A DNA stretch of 10,541 nt from an uncultured Selenomonadaceae bacterium (GTDB taxonomy: Bacteria > Bacillota > Negativicutes > Selenomonadales > Selenomonadaceae). Position 1 is the first letter of the stretch, and each line of letters opens with the position of its first letter. The stretch lies in NCBI GenBank assembly GCA_902782705.1, contig CACZOL010000173.1, forward strand, positions 1 to 10,541, in the 5' to 3' direction. Positions 6,531-10,541 of this stretch are shown piece by piece. The notes under the pieces are model-generated. The model saw only the letters and a list, made by a program, of their open reading frames with translations, searched no databases and was not told where the DNA came from. The position numbers were made by a program, and so were the translations under genes.

Positions 6531-7832
6531 CTACATCGCCTTATTCGTAATTTCGTCGATTTTCCAACCGCCGGACGTTTTTACAAGCACGGCCGTCCCC
6601 CGGAAATACTTCGTTCCGCCGGGATTGTCCACAGCTTTCAATAGGTATGTCAGCACTGCTTGGTCGTCCGTCTGGGACTCCGTCTTCACATCGGACACCG
6701 TGCTGCTGACCGTAGTTTGAAAGCCCGACGCCCACCCCTCATAAGACATGGAATTTTGAAAATCCCGGCTCAGGCAGTCGTAGGCTTTTCGATATGCTTT
6801 ATCGGTGATGTTCTGATGAAACGCTTTAAGCGTCTGCGTCGGCGACTGCCCCGCAGGATTTTGCGCCGTAGGCGCCGTGTTTGGTCTTGACTGCTGCGTA
6901 GAAGGATTCGGCGCAGTCTGGCGAGGCTGCGGAGCGGGCGGCTTTATCGGCGTCAAAATCGCCGGATTCGGCTGTGTACCGCTCGGCGCAGTGTTTTGCT
7001 TCGTTTCCGATTGAAACGTGCCGGAAATGATATCGCTGTCCGTGAATTTGACAGGCGCCAAAAGAAGGTAACCGGAAAACAGGCCGAGCGCCAAAAGCGC
7101 GCCGCCCGCGGTAATCGCCAACCCCGTCTTCGCGTTCCTGTCTGCCCCTTGAGCCGAGGACGCCTGCGCCGCGAAAAACGCCGCCGCCGCCAAAAGCAGC
7201 ACGGCTATGCCGACGGTCAGACCGATATTCAGCTTATTCCAGAGCTTGAACGTCGCGTTGATTTTTCTGCTTTCCCCGCGGGTCAGTGAAGGCGCAATAT
7301 TCCACGAAAGCGTCTTGCTGCCGTTGGAAACGGTTTCCGCATTGTGCGAATCCGCCGCATAAGGAAGATTGAGCGTAAAGTCAAACCGCACCTGCGAGAG
7401 AAGCGCCCCGGCCATCGCCGCGGCTTCCTTATCCTGCCCAAGCTCGCCGTTTCCCTCGACAAAAAGGTCCAGCGCATAGGCGTCAAAAAACCACCGCCCG
7501 TTCTTCTGGATTCCCTTGCAAAGCCCCGGGCGGGTTGCGTAAAACTTCACTCCGTCCGCCGCAAAGCTGCCCATATCGTCATAATCCATCTGGATAGAAA
7601 AGCCGCTCATATTGCCGTCTTGCACAGGCGTCACGATTGCGTTCGGGTGGTCCTTTATGAGTTCCTGCTTCTGCTTTTCCAGTTCTCCCCGCATGAACTC
7701 CACGCCCACCATGGTAAACTTGGAATGGACCGCCCCAGACTCGTCGATCGAAAGGTCAACGTGCCCGCCGAAACAGCCGGTACAAACAAACGTGATGATT
7801 ACAAGCATCGCCAATAAAAGCCGTCTACACAA
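6531..7832 (-). CDS. Membrane-anchored lipoprotein with LppM/DUF3153-like N-domain and NTF2-like C-domain
   Basis: A 433-aa envelope protein of unknown function. The N-terminus is a short basic and hydrophobic signal ending in FVCTGC, with Cys20 as the probable lipidated residue; the lipobox is atypical because Cys rather than Leu is at -3. Residues 24-195 start HVDLSIDESGAVHSKFTMVG, a pattern resembling LppM/DUF3153 domains (tentative). Two transmembrane segments follow (about 202-222 and 236-259), joined by a short charged loop. Then comes a Pro/Gln/Thr-rich linker (about 280-330) and a C-terminal domain (about 330-433) ending GGWKIDEITNKAM, typical of DUF4878/NTF2-like extracytoplasmic domains. 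Topology puts both the N-domain and the C-domain outside. The start is TTG 7830-7832 with GGAGGGG about 8 nt upstream. It is transcribed alone, convergent with the 109-aa gene and divergent from the toxin-antitoxin pair. Confidence 0.8.
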   Translation of the reverse strand: MCRRLLLAMLVIITFVCTGCFGGHVDLSIDESGAVHSKFTMVGVEFMRGELEKQKQELIKDHPNAIVTPVQDGNMSGFSIQMDYDDMGSFAADGVKFYATRPGLCKGIQKNGRWFFDAYALDLFVEGNGELGQDKEAAAMAGALLSQVRFDFTLNLPYAADSHNAETVSNGSKTLSWNIAPSLTRGESRKINATFKLWNKLNIGLTVGIAVLLLAAAAFFAAQASSAQGADRNAKTGLAITAGGALLALGLFSGYLLLAPVKFTDSDIISGTFQSETKQNTAPSGTQPNPAILTPIKPPAPQPRQTAPNPSTQQSRPNTAPTAQNPAGQSPTQTLKAFHQNITDKAYRKAYDCLSRDFQNSMSYEGWASGFQTTVSSTVSDVKTESQTDDQAVLTYLLKAVDNPGGTKYFRGTAVLVKTSGGWKIDEITNKAM

Positions 7833-7944
7833 AACAATCCCCTCCGTCTTTGAAAAAGTCGGCCGAACTCAAACTGCTCCGAAAGTATTCGTCACAAGCC
7901 ACCCGTTTTCCTCCCCGGGAAAAATTTCGCACCGAATGGCATTC

Positions 7945-8012
7945 AAAACGTATTGAACATTTTTTCTAGCATCATTATATAAAAGAGGCATGACGTTTTG
8001 TCATGCCTCTTT
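7945..8012. repeat. Intergenic repeat element, copy A (50-bp repeat plus hairpin)
   Basis: Positions 7945-7994 match 10339-10388 at 44 of 50 bases without gaps, including the shared core TTGAACATTTTTTCTAG. The element ends in a hairpin: AAAGAGGCATGAC (7982-7994) pairs perfectly with GTCATGCCTCTTT (8000-8012) around GTTTT. This copy lies between divergent genes, where no transcript needs terminating, so it reads better as a repeated element than as an ordinary terminator. The whole gap 7833-8091 is otherwise non-coding. Confidence 0.65.
7974..8004 (-). promoter_or_regulatory. Possible promoter of the lipoprotein gene
   Basis: On the minus strand a perfect TATAAT (7974-7979) lies 19 bp from ATGACA (7999-8004, 5/6 to the -35 consensus). 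The spacer is longer than ideal and the -35 falls inside the repeat hairpin. The leader would be about 135 nt. The TATAAT is not conserved in the other copy of the repeat. Confidence 0.3.
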
Positions 8013-8023
8013 GCTTTTAATTA

Positions 8024-8061
8024 TAACGTAATTGTATTTACATTTTCCTCAAATTGCGTTA
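8024..8061. promoter_or_regulatory. Candidate operator of the toxin-antitoxin operon
   Basis: TAACGTAATT (8024-8033) and AATTGCGTTA (8052-8061) are inverted copies (9 of 10). They bracket the -35 box and touch the -10 box of the promoter, with centres 28 bp apart. Antitoxins of the RelB/DinJ ribbon-helix-helix type usually autoregulate by binding such paired sites. The left half is itself inside the small palindrome AATTA-TAACG-TAATT (8019-8033). Confidence 0.5.
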
Positions 8062-8065
8062 CAAT
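8037..8065 (+). promoter_or_regulatory. Promoter of the toxin-antitoxin operon
   Basis: TTTACA (8037-8042) and TACAAT (8060-8065) are each 5/6 to the sigma-A consensus, with an ideal 17-bp spacer. The transcript would start near 8072, just before AAGGAGG (8077-8083) and the ATG at 8092, giving a very short leader. Confidence 0.7.
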
Positions 8066-8091
8066 GGCTATAACTAAAGGAGGGATTCTAT

Positions 8092-8370
8092 ATGCCGGCA
8101 GCAATGACAAAGACCTTGAATCTTCGCGTCGATGCAAACTTGAAAGCACAGGCGGAACAGATTTTTTCCGAGCTTGGGCTTCCCACTTCCACCGCTATCA
8201 CGATGTTTTTGAAATCTGTGGTACGTTATGGCGGACTGCCGCTTGATTTACAGCTTCGCCCCAATCGAGAGACACGGCAAGCTATTGAAGAAATTGAGCA
8301 GGGCGTCGGTTTGTCCCGCACTTTTCATTCGACCGACGAGCTGATGGAGGATTTGTTGCGCGATGCTTGA
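8092..8370 (+). CDS. dinJ: Type II antitoxin, RelB/DinJ family
   Basis: Antitoxin of 92 aa that would bind and neutralise the adjacent YafQ-type toxin and repress its own promoter. Residues 6-53 form the ribbon-helix-helix region: beta strand KTLNLRVD, helices KAQAEQIFSELG and TSTAITMFLKSVV, then GGLPLDL, the DinJ-like (LP)FD(L) signature region. The acidic C-terminus (ELMEDLLRDA) is the probable toxin-binding tail. The start ATG 8092 has AAGGAGG 8 nt upstream; a second in-frame ATG at 8104 would give the more usual MTKTLNLRVD, but it is farther from the ribosome site. The stop overlaps the start of the toxin gene by 8 bp. Promoter and candidate operator lie directly upstream. The DinJ label is by family resemblance and RelB is equally acceptable. 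Confidence 0.93.
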   Translation: MPAAMTKTLNLRVDANLKAQAEQIFSELGLPTSTAITMFLKSVVRYGGLPLDLQLRPNRETRQAIEEIEQGVGLSRTFHSTDELMEDLLRDA

Positions 8371-8638
8371 AATTCAATACGGCAGGCGATTCAAAAAGGA
8401 ATTTCAGAAAGCTCTCTGCCAAGAAGGGCATACGCCGAAAATGTTCCAAACGGTTTTGGACTATCTTGTCAAAGAAATTCCTTTGCCTGAAAAATACCAC
8501 GACCACAAGCTGGCAGGCAATTATAAAGGGTATCGGGAGTGTCATATCGCTCCCGACTGGCTTTTAATTTATAAAACAGATCACACGAAACTTATCCTTG
8601 TATTGGCGCGCACAGGCAGCCACAGTGAGTTGTTCTGA
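8363..8638 (+). CDS. yafQ: Type II toxin, YafQ family (RelE superfamily) mRNA interferase
   Basis: A 91-aa toxin expected to cleave mRNA on translating ribosomes. The sequence aligns along its length with YafQ. It keeps counterparts of the catalytic set known from E. coli YafQ: H48, H61, D65, W66, R83, H87 and F91 (in HDHKLAGNYKGYRECHIAPDW and ARTGSHSELF), so the toxin looks active. The N-terminus YGRRFKKEFQKA is the typical basic first helix. Its ATG lies 8 bp before the end of the antitoxin frame; GGAGG at 8346-8350, inside the antitoxin gene, is 12 nt upstream, consistent with translational coupling. A terminator hairpin follows 19 nt after the stop. YafQ partners are normally DinJ-type antitoxins, as here. 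Confidence 0.95.
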   Translation: MLEIQYGRRFKKEFQKALCQEGHTPKMFQTVLDYLVKEIPLPEKYHDHKLAGNYKGYRECHIAPDWLLIYKTDHTKLILVLARTGSHSELF

Positions 8639-8657
8639 CAAAATAAAATAATGACAA

Positions 8658-8694
8658 GAAGCCCCCGCCGTTGCGGGGGCTTCCTTATGATTTT
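8658..8694. terminator. Terminator of the toxin-antitoxin operon, probably bidirectional
   Basis: GAAGCCCCCGC (8658-8668) pairs perfectly with GCGGGGGCTTC (8673-8683) around CGTT. Downstream on the plus strand is CTTATGATTTT. On the minus strand the hairpin is followed by TTGTCATTATTTTATTTT, a better U-rich tail. It sits between convergent genes. Confidence 0.75.
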
Positions 8695-8726
8695 GGATTT
8701 CTCGTCTTCTTTTCCCTCGCTTCCCA

Positions 8727-8921
8727 TCAGTACATGGGAAGAAGTCCCCAAAGGTAGAACGGAAAAAGGATAGGAGCAAAGATGATTTTTAATCCTTGCG
8801 GTGTTGCCAACGTTAAGCCTATGACAAAAGCAACAGACAGAAGAACGCGGTCAAAATAACGATGATCGTGCCATTCATCAAAAATGGCATCCAATTCTTC
8901 ATCGGAAATATCGAAAAACAT
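8727..8921 (-). CDS. Small membrane protein of unknown function (64 aa)
   Basis: Not recognised. ATG 8919-8921 has GGAGG (8930-8934) 8 nt upstream, which makes it a convincing gene despite its size. Residues 1-20 are very acidic and soluble (MFFDISDEELDAIFDEWHDH). They are followed by two hydrophobic segments, about 26-40 (VLLSVAFVIGLTLAT) and 46-61, with only a short turn (PQGLK) between them, so it is probably a hairpin in the membrane with both ends on the cytoplasmic side. The acidic N-terminus could contact a partner protein, but that is speculation. It is the last gene of a leftward group after the PH-domain gene (106-bp gap) and converges on the toxin gene. No clear promoter of its own was found. 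Confidence 0.7.
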   Translation of the reverse strand: MFFDISDEELDAIFDEWHDHRYFDRVLLSVAFVIGLTLATPQGLKIIFAPILFPFYLWGLLPMY

Positions 8922-9027
8922 TTTTCATGCCTCCTTAAACTTCAACCGAACAGGGACACATTTTGCCTGTCTAGAATCTTTCCAAGTTGCCGACCATAAT
9001 TTTTTCACACTCGTATTAGTTACAAAC

Positions 9028-9465
9028 TCAATCTGCCTTTGTAGCTAATTCAACAGCTCTTTCAATATCAGCTTTAAATTGTTCAGGATTTGCTATATAA
9101 CTATATCTCGTTCCGCCAATAGAACGGAAATCTATTGTCCCATAATCCATTATTCTGCCTAAAATCCCCTGTGAAAAGTCTATGTTATTTATACGGTTCA
9201 ATGGTATCGACATAGCGTCTCTTGCGATAACGCCTATGGAAGCATGAACTTTTTGATTTGTCAAAACAATTTCATCACAAAAATAACGTGCTATTCTATA
9301 AAGCAACCATAAGAGCGGATAAATAAATATTCCCCCTGTATTTTCCGGCTCTTTAGCGCCCATAGCCCCCACAAAGCACATCAGTGTTAATAGCCCGGGA
9401 TAAAAGAAGAACATCCAATGTTTCTGCGCTCTGACAACTATTTTTTCACTAGAATTAATTTGCAT
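9028..9465 (-). CDS. Bacterial PH-domain membrane protein
   Basis: A 145-aa protein with a short cytoplasmic N-terminus, two transmembrane segments (about 17-36 and 44-62) and a C-terminal bacterial pleckstrin-homology domain (bPH_2/DUF304 type, about 63-140). Diagnostic features are DEIVLTNQKVHASIGVI, the IPLNRINNIDFSQGILGR stretch, DYGTIDF, and the closing NPEQF with a final helix. The function of this family is not established; relatives are small membrane-associated proteins, some linked to stress or envelope. The start ATG 9463-9465 has an AGGGGG sequence 8 nt upstream, weaker than its neighbours' sites. It lies 22 nt behind the 55-aa gene, probably co-transcribed. It is clearly AT-rich compared with the trk genes, which suggests a different origin. 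Confidence 0.88.
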   Translation of the reverse strand: MQINSSEKIVVRAQKHWMFFFYPGLLTLMCFVGAMGAKEPENTGGIFIYPLLWLLYRIARYFCDEIVLTNQKVHASIGVIARDAMSIPLNRINNIDFSQGILGRIMDYGTIDFRSIGGTRYSYIANPEQFKADIERAVELATKAD

Positions 9466-9487
9466 AATCTATTCCCCCTAGTTTTTG

Positions 9488-9655
9488 TTAATTTTTACGT
9501 AAAATTCCCCGATCTTCTTGCACCGCCGTTTCTTGCAATACTGCCTCATACGCCAACGTCGCGTGTTCGACTTCCTCGCAACCTGTTGCGACACATATCC
9601 GACGCATCGTTTCTAGTAACTGCGCCCCTTCCGCTTCGTTACATTGTTTATCCAC
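9488..9655 (-). CDS. Small hypothetical protein (55 aa)
   Basis: Not recognised. The open frame extends to a TTG at 9715, but that region carries a promoter-like sequence. The best start is GTG 9653-9655, with GAAGG (9663-9667) 7 nt upstream. The product (MDKQCNEAEGAQLLETMRRI from this start) is soluble, acidic and mostly helical, with two Cys (C24... region ICVATGCEE) and a Glu-rich middle. It resembles the short accessory proteins found beside phage-type repressors, without a named family. It is the first gene of a leftward pair with the PH-domain gene (22-nt gap) and divergent from the XRE regulator, which may control it. The existence of the gene is likely; its function is unknown. Confidence 0.6.
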   Translation of the reverse strand: MDKQCNEAEGAQLLETMRRICVATGCEEVEHATLAYEAVLQETAVQEDRGILRKN

Positions 9656-9688
9656 GACATCGCCTTCTTTTAATAATTTTAGGTTTAT

Positions 9689-9697
9689 TTTATACCA
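9689..9697 (-). promoter_or_regulatory. Extended -10 promoter of the 55-aa / PH-domain genes
   Basis: Reading leftward, TGgTATAAA (TATAAA at 9689-9694) makes an extended -10 element about 35 bp before the GTG start. The nearest -35-like sequence, TTGCGT (9710-9715), is only 15 bp away, so activity would rest on the extended -10. It faces away from the XRE promoter. Confidence 0.45.
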
Positions 9698-9721
9698 ATA
9701 TTTGCTAAAACGCAATCTTCC

Positions 9722-9750
9722 TTGACTTTTTCCATCTCCATTTTTATCAT
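9722..9750 (+). promoter_or_regulatory. Promoter of the XRE regulator gene
   Basis: TTGACT (9722-9727) and TATCAT (9745-9750) are both 5/6 to consensus with a 17-bp spacer. GGAGG (9766-9770) and the ATG at 9778 follow. It is back to back with the promoter of the 55-aa gene, leaving room for shared operators. Confidence 0.7.
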
Positions 9751-9777
9751 AAGAAAGGAAAAGCAGGAGGAGTTGGC

Positions 9778-10176
9778 ATGAGCATCAATCAAAGGCTTCG
9801 ACAAGTACGGAAACATTTCAAAATGCAACAGAGCGATTTTGCAAAGCGTTTAAGACTTTCACAAACCAGCGTTTCTTGGCTTGAACAAGAAGGAAACGCC
9901 ATTTCCGAGCAGACAATCCGACTTCTGCATCTCGATTTCCACGTTTCCGAGGAGTGGCTGCGGACGGGCGAAGGCCCGATGTTCGTTGCGGACGACGATT
10001 CGCCGTTGGAAAAGCTTTGCCGCGAGTATGCGGTGTCCGACTGTGAGCGGCGGATTTTGGAGCTTTATTTCTCGTTCGAGCCGAAACGTCGAAAAATGGT
10101 CTGCGATTTCGTGGACGAGTTTTTCAAAAAGGCGATGGCGGAACGACAAGAAACGGCGTCAGAAAACGATGCGTAA
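9778..10176 (+). CDS. XRE-family helix-turn-helix transcriptional regulator
   Basis: A 132-aa DNA-binding protein of the Cro/CI type. The helix-turn-helix lies at about residues 4-50: INQRLRQVRKHFKMQQSDFA (first helices), then RLRLSQTSVSWLEQ, the recognition helix with its preceding turn. The segment HVSEEWLRTGEGPMF (55-69) is typical of phage-like repressors in Firmicutes, where it follows the HTH. The C-terminal half (75-132) is helical and charged and may serve dimerisation; no peptidase (LexA-type) domain is present. ATG 9778 has GGAGG 7 nt upstream. It is divergent from the 55-aa/PH-domain pair and ends before a strong terminator, so it is a single-gene unit. Likely a local repressor acting in the 9655-9778 gap; operator not identified. 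Confidence 0.9.
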   Translation: MSINQRLRQVRKHFKMQQSDFAKRLRLSQTSVSWLEQEGNAISEQTIRLLHLDFHVSEEWLRTGEGPMFVADDDSPLEKLCREYAVSDCERRILELYFSFEPKRRKMVCDFVDEFFKKAMAERQETASENDA

Positions 10177-10203
10177 CGGCGCGCCGCTTCATGATTACGA
10201 ACA

Positions 10204-10250
10204 AAAAATGGGCTATGGCAGTAAAATTGTCTGCTATAGCCCATTTTTAT
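10204..10250. terminator. Strong bidirectional terminator after the XRE gene
   Basis: AAAAATGGGCTATGGCAG (10204-10221) pairs with CTGCTATAGCCCATTTTT (10231-10248): 18 pairs with one G-U, and a 9-nt loop. The A-run on the left and T-run on the right let it work in both directions. It begins 27 nt after the XRE stop codon. Confidence 0.88.
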
Positions 10251-10263
10251 AAACTGGAAAAAT

Positions 10264-10343
10264 GTATTAAATTTTGGAAGTTTTTCCGGTTTAACCGGAA
10301 AACTTGTTGAATTTGGGAAGTTTTTCTAGTGTAACCGAAAAAC
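10264..10343. repeat. Two tandem 40-bp repeats
   Basis: Units 10264-10303 and 10304-10343 match at about 32 of 40 positions with exact 40-bp spacing (shared parts GGAAGTTTTTC, TAACCG and AAAAC). Unit 1 contains a near-perfect palindrome, TTTTCCGGTT-T-AACCGGAAAA (10282-10302). A shortened third unit seems to continue as GCATTGAACATTTTTTCTAG at 10344. The stretch is AT-rich and non-coding. Confidence 0.65.
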
Positions 10344-10403
10344 GCATTGAACATTTTTTCTAGTATCATCACATAAACGGGGCATGACAAACTGTCATGC
10401 CCC
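10339..10403. repeat. Intergenic repeat element, copy B (50-bp repeat plus hairpin)
   Basis: Positions 10339-10388 match 7945-7994 at 44 of 50 bases. The element ends in the hairpin GGGGCATGACA (10379-10389) with TGTCATGCCCC (10393-10403), loop AAC. This copy lies between convergent genes and may end the leftward DUF805 gene, though the U-tract is weak (GTTTATGTG on the minus strand). The loop differs from the GTTTT of the other two hairpins. Confidence 0.65.
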
Positions 10404-10426
10404 TGAATTCATATAGTATATCATTT

Positions 10427-10541
10427 TCACGCCTCGCCTTCCAACGGGTCAGGTCCGTAGCGGTTCGGGCCGTCGGTGCCTTTATAAAAAAGCAGATAAA
10501 TGAGCAATGCAATATTGACGAAGGGAATAAACTGTCCAATC
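10427..10541 (-). CDS. DUF805 family membrane protein, C-terminal end (cut by window edge)
   Basis: Only the last 37 residues are in the window. They read IGQFIPFVNIALLIYLLFYK, the end of a final transmembrane segment, followed by GTDGPNRYGPDPLEGEA and a TGA at 10427-10429. The GPNRYGPDP signature after the last membrane helix is characteristic of DUF805 (YhaH/YiiR-like) small inner-membrane proteins, usually 110-160 aa. The function of this family is unknown. The gene is convergent with the XRE regulator and may use the hairpin at 10379-10403 as its terminator. The start and most of the protein lie beyond the right edge. Confidence 0.85.
   Translation of the reverse strand, partial: IGQFIPFVNIALLIYLLFYKGTDGPNRYGPDPLEGEA

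Noticed and set aside
7998..8246. Plus-strand frame overlapping the toxin-antitoxin promoter and antitoxin gene
   Set aside because: It covers the promoter and reads the antitoxin in another frame, whereas the antitoxin frame has a ribosome site and family match.
9418..9708. Plus-strand frame of 96 aa opposite the PH-domain and 55-aa genes
   Set aside because: No ribosome site, no domain, and it covers the start of one gene and all of another on the opposite strand.
10264..10403. CRISPR array
   Set aside because: The 40-bp units are contiguous with no unique spacers, degenerate, and no cas genes are nearby.
1..10541. tRNA, rRNA genes, transposase or integrase
   Set aside because: I looked for these on both strands and saw no sequence that supports any of them.

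Overview
The window looks like a bacterial chromosome segment, most likely from a Firmicutes-type organism. Almost every gene has a strong GGAGG-type ribosome binding site 7-10 nt from its start, TTG and GTG starts are frequent, and promoters are sigma-A-like. The left half is GC-rich. A member of the Negativicutes (Selenomonas or Megasphaera relatives) would fit, but this is inference and no rRNA or other marker gene is present.

Positions 1-5745 form one leftward operon for potassium uptake. A TrkA-type NAD-binding regulator (4399-5745) is followed by three tandem, non-identical TrkH channel subunits (2932-4377, 1479-2930 and 1-1386, the last cut by the window edge). A promoter with a perfect TATAAT lies at 5809-5838, and an 11-bp palindrome covers its -35 box. 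The three TrkH copies differ in the fourth selectivity-filter segment. The 92-bp gap between the last two holds an unusual pair of interleaved inverted repeats.

Positions 5746-6142 are non-coding and hairpin-rich. They carry two tandem extended -10 promoters within a duplicated 14-bp box, driving a 109-aa acidic protein of unknown function (6143-6472). A strong terminator separates it from a convergent, large membrane-anchored lipoprotein (6531-7832).

From about 7945 to 10426 the DNA looks accessory. It holds a complete RelB/DinJ-YafQ toxin-antitoxin pair (8092-8638) with a recognisable promoter and a candidate operator. Next come a small membrane protein (8727-8921), a bacterial PH-domain membrane protein (9028-9465), a 55-aa protein (9488-9655) and a divergent XRE-type repressor (9778-10176). 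The part from about 8940 to 9770 is visibly AT-rich compared with the trk operon, which suggests acquisition. Repeated intergenic hairpins built on GGCATGAC/GTCATGCC occur three times (6489, 7982, 10379). Two of them are embedded in a 50-bp repeat, and a 40-bp tandem repeat sits beside the last. The right edge holds the C-terminal end of a DUF805-type membrane protein on the minus strand.
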